A DNA stretch of 64,000 nucleotides, taken from the NCBI RefSeq assembly GCF_025567405.1, contig NZ_JAOQKJ010000004.1, forward strand, positions 186,001 to 250,000. The letters are read 5' to 3'. A program made the position numbers and the translations under genes. Numbering within the stretch: position 1 is the stretch's first letter; every line of letters begins with the position of its first letter. This document shows, in pieces, positions 1 to 8,493 of the stretch. This DNA is from Suilimivivens aceti (GTDB taxonomy: Bacteria > Bacillota > Clostridia > Lachnospirales > Lachnospiraceae). The notes under the pieces were generated by a model, which did no database searches, had not been told where the DNA came from, and was given only the letters and a program-made list of their open reading frames with translations.

Positions 1-17
1 GTTAATAATCAAGATTT

Positions 18-563
18 TCATTTTTCTTCCCTGTCCTTTCCATTCCATCTCTCTTCCCCCTGAAGCCTGCATATCTCATCAATGATCTCACCAAAATTCT
101 TTTCTCCCACATCGATCACATGATCTGCACATGCCTCATATAATGGTGCCCTCTGTTCCAGCAGTGCCCTGATCTTCCCCTTCGGATCTTCTCCCTGCAA
201 AAGGGGTCTTGTAGTATCATACTTCAGTCTCTCATACACAATTTCCGGTGTGATCCTGAGATAATAAATACTCCCAAGTTCTGCAAGCAGTCTGGCATTC
301 TCTTCCCTGAGCGGCAGTCCCCCGCCAGTAGCGATGATCCTGTTATCCTCTGTCCGGATCAGCTCCCTGATACAATCCGTTTCCATTTTCCGGAAGCAGG
401 CTTCTCCTTTACTGGCAAACAGTTCGGAAATACTCATTTTCTGTTTTTTCTCAATCCATTTATCTGTATCGATCAGTGTTCTCCTGAGTGCATAGGAAAG
501 CCGGATCCCCGTGCTTGTCTTGCCACATCCCATAAACCCGATCAGTATAATATTATTTTTCAT
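18..563 (-). CDS. aroK: Shikimate kinase
   Basis: Phosphorylates shikimate to shikimate 3-phosphate with ATP in the cytoplasmic chorismate pathway. The 181-aa protein has the P-loop GFMGCGKT at residues 9-16, the shikimate-binding DTD at 32-34, the GGG motif near 80, and a TTRPLL lid segment near 117, so all family landmarks are present at normal length. It is the last gene of a minus-strand run yqeG-aroE-aroK, starting 6 bp after the aroE stop, so the two shikimate enzymes are almost certainly co-transcribed. Nothing looks unusual. Confidence 0.96.
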   Translation of the reverse strand: MKNNIILIGFMGCGKTSTGIRLSYALRRTLIDTDKWIEKKQKMSISELFASKGEACFRKMETDCIRELIRTEDNRIIATGGGLPLREENARLLAELGSIYYLRITPEIVYERLKYDTTRPLLQGEDPKGKIRALLEQRAPLYEACADHVIDVGEKNFGEIIDEICRLQGEERWNGKDREEK

Positions 564-569
564 CCGTCT

Positions 570-1436
570 CTATCCTTTGACTTTTTCCTGCAGCAGAGCG
601 GACACCTTACGGATCACATTCTCTGGTACTTTGGTATCCAGAAACAGTTCATAGGCAATGATCCCCTGATACAAGAGCATCCGGATACCGCAATAAGCCT
701 CTCCACCAGCTTCCTTCACCAGCTTCATAAATCTGGTTTCCTCAGGCTTATAGATCAGATCATAGGCTTTGCTGATATGCTGGTAAAAAGCCGGATCCAG
801 GATCACGGCATCCTCCGTATTGGGGTACAGCCCGGCACTGGTTCCCTGGATGGCTGTCATCTTTTCTTCCGGCAGCTTCTCATACTCCGAAAGCGCCATT
901 GGAAGAATACAGTCTCTTTCATAGGCCCTGTTCACTTCCTCTGCAAGAACTGCTGCCTTTTCATAGGAGCGGTTTAAAAGATATACTCTTTTTGCCCCTT
1001 TCTCAGCACAGAGAAAAGCTGCTGCCCGTGCTGCACCACCTGCCCCGAGAAGAATCATATCCTCTGCTTCAAAGGCAATGCCTTCCTCCTCCATCGCACG
1101 GTATAAGCCCATCATATCTGTATTGTAACCCCGGAAGCCGTTTTCTGTTCTGACAAGAGTATTCACGGCACCGATCTTCTCTGCCAGTCCTTCTACGCAG
1201 TCAAGACAGGGGATCACCGCCTGCTTATAGGGTACTGTCACATTCAGTCCCAGTACATTCAGACTGTAAGCACCTGCAATGGCCTTCTGCAGATTTCCCT
1301 GTTCCACATGGAACGGCACGTAGACCAGATTGTCATGCATCTCTTCTGCCACCGTATTATGGATCACCGGTGAAAGGGTATGTTCCACCGGATTTCCAAT
1401 CAGTCCGCAAAGTCTTGTATATCCGTTAATTTCCAT
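570..1436 (-). CDS. aroE: Shikimate dehydrogenase (NADP+)
   Basis: Reduces 3-dehydroshikimate to shikimate, the step before AroK. The 288-aa protein shows the N-terminal substrate motif GNPVEHTLSPVIHN, the catalytic lysine in NVTVPYK, the NTD motif near residue 105, and the glycine-rich nucleotide-binding loop GAGGAARAA. It begins 3 bp after the yqeG stop and ends 6 bp before aroK, so it is the middle gene of a tight operon. Family and role are clear; AroE rather than a quinate-specific paralogue is supported by the pairing with aroK. Confidence 0.95.
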   Translation of the reverse strand: MEINGYTRLCGLIGNPVEHTLSPVIHNTVAEEMHDNLVYVPFHVEQGNLQKAIAGAYSLNVLGLNVTVPYKQAVIPCLDCVEGLAEKIGAVNTLVRTENGFRGYNTDMMGLYRAMEEEGIAFEAEDMILLGAGGAARAAAFLCAEKGAKRVYLLNRSYEKAAVLAEEVNRAYERDCILPMALSEYEKLPEEKMTAIQGTSAGLYPNTEDAVILDPAFYQHISKAYDLIYKPEETRFMKLVKEAGGEAYCGIRMLLYQGIIAYELFLDTKVPENVIRKVSALLQEKVKG

Positions 1437-1439
1437 ATC

Positions 1440-1976
1440 TTATCTCCCATTCCCATGAACCAGAAATTCTGTGCCTTCTTTTCTGCATTTCTTCTTATAA
1501 AAATACAGGACAATCCATTCCAGCCGCCGTTTCAGAATGATCTGGATCTCTTCCTTCTTATCAATGGGTCTTGTCAGAATAGAAAAAATCCCCACTCTTC
1601 TGGCACCCCATATATCCGTAAAAAGCTGATCTCCGACAAACAGGGTTGTACCTCTGTCTGTTCCCATCTTTGACATTGCTTCCTCATAGCCTCTTTTCGC
1701 CGGCTTTCCTGCCTTAAAAATATAGGAGACATGGACTTTGTCATTAAACATTTTCACTCTGGGCTCTTTATTATTGGAAAGGAGCATGATCTGAAAGCCT
1801 GTCTTCTTAAGACGCTCCATCAGTGCAATGCTTCTTTCATCTGCCGGTGCCCCATGCTCCACCAGCGTATTGTCAATATCAAAAATAATCCCCCGGAATC
1901 CCCTCCGGTAATATTCTTCATAATCAATTCCATAAGCCGAATCCATATACAGATCCGGATAAAAAGTCTGCAGCAT
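1440..1976 (-). CDS. YqeG-family HAD IIIA phosphatase
   Basis: A 178-aa haloacid dehalogenase-type phosphatase of the YqeG group. The catalytic motif FDIDNTLVEHG near residue 35 supplies the two aspartates, a Ser-Asn-Asn motif II lies near 70, and VGDQLFTDI provides the acidic motif IV. The substrate is unknown; the family often sits next to aroE or yqeH in Firmicutes, and here it is directly upstream of aroE. I chose the start at 1976 because GAGG lies six bases before that ATG; two upstream in-frame starts lack a ribosome site and one falls in a terminator hairpin. Confidence 0.85.
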   Translation of the reverse strand: MLQTFYPDLYMDSAYGIDYEEYYRRGFRGIIFDIDNTLVEHGAPADERSIALMERLKKTGFQIMLLSNNKEPRVKMFNDKVHVSYIFKAGKPAKRGYEEAMSKMGTDRGTTLFVGDQLFTDIWGARRVGIFSILTRPIDKKEEIQIILKRRLEWIVLYFYKKKCRKEGTEFLVHGNGR

Positions 1977-2012
1977 ACGATTCCTCATTTCTCTCTCTGA
2001 TGAGTATAACAA

Positions 2013-2038
2013 AACACCCTGCACTTGTGCAAGGTGTT
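2013..2038 (-). terminator. Rho-independent terminator upstream of yqeG
   Basis: AACACC and GGTGTT arms with an inner TGCA pairing form a hairpin that, on the minus strand, is followed by TTTTGTT. It lies 48 bp after the stop of the small hypothetical gene and would end its transcript before the yqeG-aroE-aroK operon. Confidence 0.7.
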
Positions 2039-2085
2039 GTTTATGCTGCCTGTATAAAACAGTCCCCCTATATTTCCCGGACTGT

Positions 2086-2496
2086 CTATTTACGGATTAC
2101 CATGCCATCTTCCGGATTTACCGAAATGGTGCTTCCTACAAAATACTGGTAGTCCTGCAAAATGGAATCCTTCTTCATATCAGAGATCGCTTTCTGCATA
2201 TCCAGATTCATCAGACTGCTCTCACTGCCCAGATAATCGAAGGTTTCTTCCTTATGGAAGGTCATCGAGATTTCGGAAGGATTCACAGAGGTTCTCTTCT
2301 GTAATGCACTCTCCTCAGCCGCACTCTGCTGTATCTGTCCACCTGTGGGCTGCTCCTCTGCTGCATTTCCTGACTTGGTACTGCCAGGTACTGTTTCCTG
2401 CTGTGCTTCTATCTTCTGTGGAGTAACTGCGGAGGCTTCCGGTATCCGGTAATAAGCTGATATATTATTGTAGCCTGACATCAGACTGATTGCCAT
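2086..2496 (-). CDS. Hypothetical protein, low-complexity N-half, ordered C-terminus
   Basis: A 136-aa protein I do not recognise. Residues 1-75 are rich in Ala, Gln, Ser, Thr and Pro and look disordered; from about residue 78 on there is a compact segment with alternating polar and hydrophobic residues (DMQKAISDMKKDSILQDYQ) that looks folded and likely conserved. No signal peptide, membrane helix or metal motif is visible. The start is set by AAAGGAG seven bases upstream of ATG at 2496. It stands alone with its own downstream terminator, so context gives no functional clue. Confidence 0.7.
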   Translation of the reverse strand: MAISLMSGYNNISAYYRIPEASAVTPQKIEAQQETVPGSTKSGNAAEEQPTGGQIQQSAAEESALQKRTSVNPSEISMTFHKEETFDYLGSESSLMNLDMQKAISDMKKDSILQDYQYFVGSTISVNPEDGMVIRK

Positions 2497-2609
2497 CGCT
2501 TTACTCCTTTCTGTCAACATTATTTCATGATTATATCATATATATCGATCCATGAGAATAAAAAATTAACATCGTTTTCATATTTCGTATATTTTCGAAG
2601 TGCGGCCTC

Positions 2610-3356
2610 CTACACCAGGATCCCGGCTGCCTTAAGGAGCCTGCCTGTATAGGGATCTTTATGATGGAAGTAGACCTCCTCCACATCCCCACTCTCCCTG
2701 ATCTGTCCCTGCTGCATGATCAGCACATGGTCACACATCTCATATACTACTCTCAGATCATGGGAAATAAAAAGAATGGACAGATTCATTTCCTTCTGGA
2801 TTTCCTTTAAAAGTGCAAGGATCTGTGCCTGTATTGTCACATCCAGTGCTGATACCGGCTCATCGGCGATCAGAAGCTCCGGCTCCAGCATCAGTGCTGC
2901 AGCAATCGCAATCCTCTGTCTCTGTCCACCAGAAAGCTCTCTTGGATAATGCTCCAGAATCTTCTCTTCCAGTCCTACCCGCTCCAGCATGGTCTTTACC
3001 TTTAGCACTCTCTCTTCTTTTGACAGCCCACCCTTCAGACGCAGCGGCTCCTCCAGAATCCATGCAATCCTTTTCGATGGATTTAAGGATCCGTAGGGAT
3101 CCTGAAATACCATCTGGGGCTGCTCTGTATTTCTTATGATCGTCCCTTCATAGGGAATCATCTGCAGAATACTTCTGGCAAGAGTCGTCTTACCGCTTCC
3201 GCTCTCTCCCACAAGGCCAAGAACCTCTCCCCGTTTCATGGCAAAGGAAACATCCTTCAGCACCTGTATGCTTTTTTTCTTTTCAAAGGGAGTTTTCCGG
3301 CTCACAGGATAAAACACCTGCAGATCCGTAACCTCCAGAATATTCTCTGTCATCAT
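2610..3356 (-). CDS. Peptide ABC transporter ATP-binding protein (DppF/OppF type)
   Basis: One of two ATPases that power a dipeptide/oligopeptide/nickel-class importer at the inner face of the membrane. The 248-aa protein has Walker A GESGSGKT, the Q-loop with QDPYGSLNP, the signature LSGGQRQR, Walker B LLIADEP and the SALD D-loop. It overlaps the upstream ATPase gene by 4 bp (ATGA type), the usual translational coupling of dppD-dppF. It is the last gene of a five-gene operon. Substrate cannot be told from sequence; peptides are the default for the family, nickel is a possibility. Confidence 0.9.
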   Translation of the reverse strand: MMTENILEVTDLQVFYPVSRKTPFEKKKSIQVLKDVSFAMKRGEVLGLVGESGSGKTTLARSILQMIPYEGTIIRNTEQPQMVFQDPYGSLNPSKRIAWILEEPLRLKGGLSKEERVLKVKTMLERVGLEEKILEHYPRELSGGQRQRIAIAAALMLEPELLIADEPVSALDVTIQAQILALLKEIQKEMNLSILFISHDLRVVYEMCDHVLIMQQGQIRESGDVEEVYFHHKDPYTGRLLKAAGILV

Positions 3357-4165
3357 GAATCCTTTTCTGTCTTTCTGATTACCCTTGGAATCGCTGCGAT
3401 CAGCTTCTTCGTATATTCTTCCTTCGGATGATAAAAAATCTCATCCACAGGTCCGCTCTCTACCACATAGCCTCTCCTCATCACCAGCACCCGTTCACAT
3501 AGCTGACGCACCAGACTTAAGTCATGAGAGATAAAAAGAATAGCTGTCTTCTTTTCCCGATTGATCCTTTTCAGCAATGCTACGATCTGCTCCTGGATCG
3601 TCACATCCAGTGCTGTCGTCGGTTCATCGGCGATCAGGAGCTTCGGATCACAGATCATGGCCGCTGCGATCATGACACGCTGGCGCATACCTCCGGAGAG
3701 CTCGTGTGGATACTGCTCATACACCTGCTGCGGATTATGCAGTTCCACCTTTTCCAGCATTTCTATAGCACGCTTTTTCCGTTCTTCCTTTGAAAGTTCC
3801 GTGTGCAGGCGGAGAGCTTCTTCTACCTGCCAGCCGATCTTTTTCACAGGATTTAAAGAGGTCATCGGCTCTTGGAATATCATACCGATCTCATTTCCCT
3901 GGAACTTACGCAGTGTTTTACGGTCACAGTCAAGGAGATTCACTCCCTCAAACAGAATCTCTCCTCTTTTTTTCATGTCCTTCCTGCTCAGAAGCCCTGC
4001 GATTGCCAGCGCACTCATAGATTTTCCGGAGCCGGATTCTCCTACCAGTCCAACGATCTCCCCCTCATGCAAGGTAAGGTCAAAATCGTAGACCACAGTC
4101 TCCGGTCTCTCATGGTCAAAAAACTCTATATTCAGATCTGTAACTCTTATCATTTCCTTACTCAT
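3353..4165 (-). CDS. Peptide ABC transporter ATP-binding protein (DppD/OppD type)
   Basis: Second ATPase of the importer, 270 aa from the chosen start. Walker A GESGSGKS, signature LSGGMRQR and Walker B LLIADEPTTALD are all present. The C-terminus ends at IPRVIRK rather than carrying a long Cys-rich extension, so it is a short DppD. The ATG at 4165 overlaps the dppC stop by 8 bp (ATGAGTAA), which is consistent with coupling; an ATG four codons further in is the alternative. Neighbours are the two permeases and the binding protein of the same system. Confidence 0.9.
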   Translation of the reverse strand: MSKEMIRVTDLNIEFFDHERPETVVYDFDLTLHEGEIVGLVGESGSGKSMSALAIAGLLSRKDMKKRGEILFEGVNLLDCDRKTLRKFQGNEIGMIFQEPMTSLNPVKKIGWQVEEALRLHTELSKEERKKRAIEMLEKVELHNPQQVYEQYPHELSGGMRQRVMIAAAMICDPKLLIADEPTTALDVTIQEQIVALLKRINREKKTAILFISHDLSLVRQLCERVLVMRRGYVVESGPVDEIFYHPKEEYTKKLIAAIPRVIRKTEKDS

Positions 4166-4961
4166 TTTTAAGCCCATCCGACAATAAACCAAATCCAAGC
4201 ACCAGCAGTATGATCGTCAGTCCGGGGAACAGCGCATACATGGGTACACTGAATAGAAATGACTGTGCCTCAGAAAGCATTCTTCCAAGACTGGCATCCG
4301 GTGGCTGTACACCGATCCCAAGGAAGCTCATTCCCGCTTCTGCCAGAACAGCATTGTTAAAGCCGATCATAATGGCTGACAGCAGCACTGTCATGGTATT
4401 TGGCAGGATATGTACAAACATGATCCTGAAGTCCCCTGCTCCCTGGAGCTTTGCGCTTTTCACATAATCCATGTTTTTATTCCGGATAAATTCACTCCGC
4501 ACGATCCTGGCAAAGCTTGGTACAAAGGCAATGCCAAGTGCGATGATCACATGATACTTGCCGCTGCCAAGAAGGCTGATAAACAAAAGGGCAAGCAGGA
4601 TACTGGGAAAGGCAAACACAGCATCATTGATCCGCATCAGCACTTCATCCAGGATGCCGCCATAATATCCGGTCAGCGCCCCGATCAGAATACCGAAAGT
4701 GACACCGATCAGTACAGTTCCCGCAGCCACGATCAGAGTCGTTCTGCTCCCGGAGAGTACCCTTGAGAAAATATCCCTTCCAAAATTGTCACAGCCCATC
4801 AGATGCTTCACCGATATGCCAGCAAACTTGGCAGAAGGATCCATGGTATTGGGATTATAAGGAGTATAAAAGCATCCCATCAGGATCATAAACAGCATGA
4901 TCCCTGTCAGAATACTGCCCGCAATGAAATTCTTGTTTTTTCTGATCTTTTTCCAGTTCAT
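4158..4961 (-). CDS. Peptide ABC transporter permease (DppC type)
   Basis: Integral membrane subunit of the importer, 267 aa, with a short N-terminal cytoplasmic segment, a first helix near residues 12-30, a HLMGCDNFGRDIFSR loop that is typical of DppC/OppC, and the EAA cytoplasmic loop near LGIGVQPPDASLGRML. Around six membrane segments can be counted. It starts 15 bp after dppB and overlaps dppD. With GGGGAG upstream of the ATG the start is firm. Confidence 0.9.
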   Translation of the reverse strand: MNWKKIRKNKNFIAGSILTGIMLFMILMGCFYTPYNPNTMDPSAKFAGISVKHLMGCDNFGRDIFSRVLSGSRTTLIVAAGTVLIGVTFGILIGALTGYYGGILDEVLMRINDAVFAFPSILLALLFISLLGSGKYHVIIALGIAFVPSFARIVRSEFIRNKNMDYVKSAKLQGAGDFRIMFVHILPNTMTVLLSAIMIGFNNAVLAEAGMSFLGIGVQPPDASLGRMLSEAQSFLFSVPMYALFPGLTIILLVLGFGLLSDGLKNE

Positions 4962-4976
4962 CCTTTTCTCCCCGGA

Positions 4977-5918
4977 TCATTCCACTGATATTCTGGGATC
5001 TACCAGACCATAGATCACGTCCACCACCATATTGACTACAAGCACCAGCGCGGCAATACACACGATCACCGCCATCACCACCGGATAATCCCTGTTAGAG
5101 ATAGACGTCAGAAGAATCCTTCCAAGCCCAGGGATCCCAAAAACCTGTTCAATGATAATGCTGCCTGCGATCATATCAGAAAGTGCCATCCCAAGAAAGG
5201 TGATCACCGGGATCATGGCATTCTTCAGTACGTGACGGTACAGGACGCTCCGTTTACTGTTTCCTCTGCTATAAGCTGTCCGCACATAATCAAGCTTCAT
5301 TTCCGAGATCACAGAGCTCCTAAGAAGCTTGACCGCCATGGCTGCCTTTGGCAGTGCTATGGCAAGAGAAGGAAAGAACAGATATCCCACGAACTTTCCT
5401 ATATTTATCTGATAGGAAACATAACCACCCGGTGTAAACAGCCGGAAGATCATTCCAAACACAAAGGTGATCAGGATCCCGGCAAAGAAAGGCGGTACTG
5501 CCATAATGATCTGATTGACCACGGTAATGATCCGGTCTGTCATTCCTCCCTCGTGCTTTGCCGCATACAGACCTACAGGAATGGAGATCAGTATCATCCA
5601 TGCAAAAGCCATCAGTGTCATGGTAATGGTAACCGGCAGCTTATCCAGGATCATTTCGCTGACCGGCATCCGGTAGCTGTAAGAGGTGCCCATATCTCCC
5701 TTCAGGAAACCGGCAGCCCATCTGCCATACTGTACAAGCACCGGGTCATTCAATCCAAGCTCCTCCCGCAGTGCCTCTGCCCTCTCCGGTGTTGCCTGGG
5801 TGCCCAGCATGGAGGTCACCGGGTCTCCCGATATCATATGAAAAGCAAGAAAGACAAAGAGCGTGACTGCAAACAGGGTTACACACATCGTCAAAATCTT
5901 TTTGCCTGCATATCTCAT
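4977..5918 (-). CDS. Peptide ABC transporter permease (DppB type)
   Basis: Partner permease, 313 aa. The N-terminal helix (residues 5-27) is followed by the periplasmic-type loop with DPVTSMLG and ELGLNDPVLVQYGRW, which is the hallmark of DppB/OppB, then five helices with the EAA-like loop KLDYVRTAYSRG. The operon order is dppA, dppB, dppC, dppD, dppF on the minus strand; this gene begins 23 bp after the binding-protein stop, behind AGGAGG. Confidence 0.92.
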   Translation of the reverse strand: MRYAGKKILTMCVTLFAVTLFVFLAFHMISGDPVTSMLGTQATPERAEALREELGLNDPVLVQYGRWAAGFLKGDMGTSYSYRMPVSEMILDKLPVTITMTLMAFAWMILISIPVGLYAAKHEGGMTDRIITVVNQIIMAVPPFFAGILITFVFGMIFRLFTPGGYVSYQINIGKFVGYLFFPSLAIALPKAAMAVKLLRSSVISEMKLDYVRTAYSRGNSKRSVLYRHVLKNAMIPVITFLGMALSDMIAGSIIIEQVFGIPGLGRILLTSISNRDYPVVMAVIVCIAALVLVVNMVVDVIYGLVDPRISVE

Positions 5919-5941
5919 CTCTTTGTCCTCCTATCGTCAGA

Positions 5942-7456
5942 TTACTGGCTGACAAGCTTCAGTTTTGCTATATCCTGAACATACAGGGGATAGAACTCAT
6001 ATCCTGTATAGTTCTTATTTAATGCTACAAACTCCGGCAGATCCTGAATATAAACATTTGCTGCATCTGTAGCAAGAATTGTTTCGCATTCCTTGTAATA
6101 CTTTGTTTTCTCTGCATCATCCGTGCTGGTAAGTGCATTTGCAAAAGCCGTATCATAGTCTGCATTGTTATAGTTGATAAAGTTGTTGGATGCCGTACTG
6201 GTAAATCTCTGCAAAAGGGCTGCTCCTGTAAGACTTGATGCATCTACACCAACAACCGTGGATTCAAAGTTTCTGTCTGTATAAACATCACTCAGCCAGC
6301 TGTCCCACTCTACAAGCTGGATATTGGCAGTCACACCGATATTGGCAAACTGCTCTACCAGAACCTGTGCGGTATCTATATGGGGCTGGTAGTTGGAAGG
6401 TACTGTAATCGTAAAGGAAAAGCCATCCGGATAACCGGCTTCTGCAAGCAGCTCCTTTGCCTTATCAAAATTCTGCTGATACGTATCATTCAGTTCTTCC
6501 ATATAGTACTTTCCAAACGCCGGAAACATGGAGCTTCCCAGCTCGGTTCCCTTACCGTCTGAAATGATATCCATGATCTCCTGCGGATTTACTGCATAGC
6601 TGAGAGCCTGTCTGACCCTTACATCATCAAAGGGCGCTACAGCATTGTTCAGGTAAAGAGCCTGCACCAGATTCATCGTCCCTTCCAGTACATCAAACTT
6701 GTCAGAAAGCTCTGCTGCCTGGGTTGCTGTCACTCTTGCGAACATATCAATGGATCCGCCCTCCAGATTCATGACAATGGAATCGGCATTGGCACAGATC
6801 TTAAAGGTTACATTCTCAATATTAGCCTTTTCTCCCCAATAATCATCAAACCTCTCTACTACAAAGTTCTCCTGGGGTGAACGGGATACATATTTGTAAG
6901 GTCCTGTTCCGATGGGATTGGTATCCGGATTCTCATTGGCCTTTGGAATGATTGCTGTCGTCATATAAGCCAGGAATTCTGTGTCTGCTTCCTGCAGTGT
7001 TACAACTACGGTATGATCATCTGCGATCGTCACGCTCTCAATATTGGAAAACGCCGGTACCAGAGGTCCTCCGTTACTGGTATCGGCGCATTTGTCAAGT
7101 GAAAACTTTACATCCTCTGCCGTAACCAGGCTTCCGTCGTGAAACTTTACTCCGTCTCTTAATGTGAAGGTATATACCTTCCCGCCTTCTGATTCTTCAT
7201 AGGCGCTTGCCACTGCAGGGATTAAATCACCATCACTGGTCGGCTTAACCAATCCTTCAAACAGATTGAATAATACCTCTTTAGTTCCTGCCGCCACTGC
7301 CTTGTGAGGGTCAAGACTATCCTCCAGATCCTGGGGGATTCCGATGGTAATCTGAGAAGAACTCTCCCCTTCCTTGTCACCTGCGCATCCGCCCAGTGCA
7401 ACAGCAAGTGTGGTAAGCATGAAGACCAGAAGCCATTTTACTGCTCCTTTTTTCAT
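5942..7456 (-). CDS. Peptide-type ABC transporter substrate-binding lipoprotein
   Basis: Extracytoplasmic receptor of the importer, family SBP_bac_5, 504 aa. The N-terminus has lysines, a hydrophobic stretch and the lipobox LGGC at about residues 22-25, so the mature protein is lipid-anchored to the membrane. Family landmarks include LRDGVKFHDGSLVTAEDV near 100 and PIGTGPYKYV near 180. As the first gene of the operon it probably is the most abundant product. The bound ligand is not predictable from sequence. Confidence 0.92.
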   Translation of the reverse strand: MKKGAVKWLLVFMLTTLAVALGGCAGDKEGESSSQITIGIPQDLEDSLDPHKAVAAGTKEVLFNLFEGLVKPTSDGDLIPAVASAYEESEGGKVYTFTLRDGVKFHDGSLVTAEDVKFSLDKCADTSNGGPLVPAFSNIESVTIADDHTVVVTLQEADTEFLAYMTTAIIPKANENPDTNPIGTGPYKYVSRSPQENFVVERFDDYWGEKANIENVTFKICANADSIVMNLEGGSIDMFARVTATQAAELSDKFDVLEGTMNLVQALYLNNAVAPFDDVRVRQALSYAVNPQEIMDIISDGKGTELGSSMFPAFGKYYMEELNDTYQQNFDKAKELLAEAGYPDGFSFTITVPSNYQPHIDTAQVLVEQFANIGVTANIQLVEWDSWLSDVYTDRNFESTVVGVDASSLTGAALLQRFTSTASNNFINYNNADYDTAFANALTSTDDAEKTKYYKECETILATDAANVYIQDLPEFVALNKNYTGYEFYPLYVQDIAKLKLVSQ

Positions 7457-7539
7457 GTTTCTGATTCCTTTCTCATTCTTGTTATGAAATTTTGCATTCT
7501 GTTTAAATGCCTCGCTTATTGTATATGATTCTTTTTAAA

Positions 7540-7567
7540 AAAGCAATCCTTTTTTCAGGACTGCTTT
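7540..7567 (-). terminator. Terminator after nrdR
   Basis: Eleven-base arms AAAGCAATCCT and AGGACTGCTTT (one mismatch) around a TTTTTC loop, followed on the minus strand by a T-run. It separates nrdR from the peptide transporter operon. Confidence 0.8.
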
Positions 7568-7624
7568 CTTTTATGGGAAAATGGCTTTTCCCGTTCCTTA
7601 TCTCTGTTTTTCTCTCTGTTTTCT

Positions 7625-8074
7625 TTATTTCAGTACCTTCTTCAGTTCGTCCATAAAGGTATTGATATCCTTGAACTCCCGGTATACAGAAGCAAATCTG
7701 ACATAGGCTACAGCTTCCAGATTCTTCAGCTTATCCATGACAAGTTCTCCGATCACACGGCTTGGGATCTCTTTCTCTTCCCTGTTAAAAATCTCTGTCT
7801 CTACTTCATCCACGAGCTGGTTGATCTGATTGATGCTGATCGGTCTCTTATGGCAGGCACGAAGAACGCCTGCTTCGATCTTGGATCTGTCATATGGCTC
7901 CCTGTTCTCATCCTTCTTGATCACGATCAGGGGAATCGTCTCTATCTTCTCATAGGTGGTAAAGCGTTTACCACATTCATCACACACTCTTCTTCGTCTG
8001 ATGGAATTGTTATCCTCTGCCGGTCTTGAATCAATGACTCTTGTATTTTCATGGCTGCAATAGGGACATTTCAT
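7625..8074 (-). CDS. nrdR: Transcriptional repressor NrdR
   Basis: Represses ribonucleotide reductase genes in response to dATP/ATP. At 149 aa it has the usual length: a zinc ribbon with Cys3, Cys6, Cys31 and Cys34, the basic DSRPAEDNNSIRRRR stretch, then an ATP-cone domain (about residues 46-136). I start at 8074 where MKCPYCS begins, the family's canonical N-terminus; the longer reading frame adds 20 residues without homology. It lies 56 bp downstream of the ylmC-like gene and ends at a terminator. Confidence 0.96.
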   Translation of the reverse strand: MKCPYCSHENTRVIDSRPAEDNNSIRRRRVCDECGKRFTTYEKIETIPLIVIKKDENREPYDRSKIEAGVLRACHKRPISINQINQLVDEVETEIFNREEKEIPSRVIGELVMDKLKNLEAVAYVRFASVYREFKDINTFMDELKKVLK

Positions 8075-8130
8075 AGGCTTTCTCCTGTTCTGGTTCTTTG
8101 AGAATATTATATTCCGCACAGAAAAGCATG

Positions 8131-8364
8131 TCAACCGCAGACATCTACAATAATAATATCAGGTCCGATCTGTTTGATATCCTTGTAGGGAATACAGTAA
8201 TCCGGTTCCGATTTCAGAAGATTACAGAATTTATTATTTCCCGGTACCGTGACACTGCATATCCTTCCGCTGCATTCATCAAACTCAAGATCTCCGATCC
8301 TGCCAAGCTTCCTGCAGTCCCTTAAATTGATCACATCCTTACATTTCAGTTCTGAATAACGCAT
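8131..8364 (-). CDS. YlmC/YmxH-family PRC-barrel protein
   Basis: A 77-aa PRC-barrel protein of the YlmC/YmxH family, found mainly in endospore formers. The N-terminal ELKCKDVINLRDCRKLG and the segment GDLEFDECSGRI are the family signature. The function is not established; the family is often annotated as sporulation-associated. It sits head to head with sigG (130 bp apart) and upstream of nrdR, so the sporulation link is also contextual. Confidence 0.85.
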   Translation of the reverse strand: MRYSELKCKDVINLRDCRKLGRIGDLEFDECSGRICSVTVPGNNKFCNLLKSEPDYCIPYKDIKQIGPDIIIVDVCG

Positions 8365-8432
8365 CTTTTCCTGCCTCTTCCTCTTTTTATTATTTTATGC
8401 AGACAGACAAATCTGGAAATCCTTTTTCTGCA

Positions 8433-8464
8433 TGAATATTTTCCTGGTCTTTTGAGAATGATTA
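8433..8464 (+). promoter_or_regulatory. Candidate forespore sigma promoter of sigG
   Basis: TGAATA at 8433-8438 matches the -35 of sigma-F/sigma-G promoters exactly, and 18 bases later AATGATTA is a weaker match to the -10 element. It lies about 30 bp upstream of the sigG start, where an autoregulated or sigma-F-driven promoter would be expected. The -10 match is only partial. Confidence 0.35.
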
Positions 8465-8493
8465 CAAGTATCTAGTAAACAGGAGGATTCTTT

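Noticed and set aside
5232..5978. A 248-codon plus-strand frame opposite the dppB permease gene
   Set aside because: Antisense to a well-supported gene, full of Cys/His/Gln with no domain; shadow frame.
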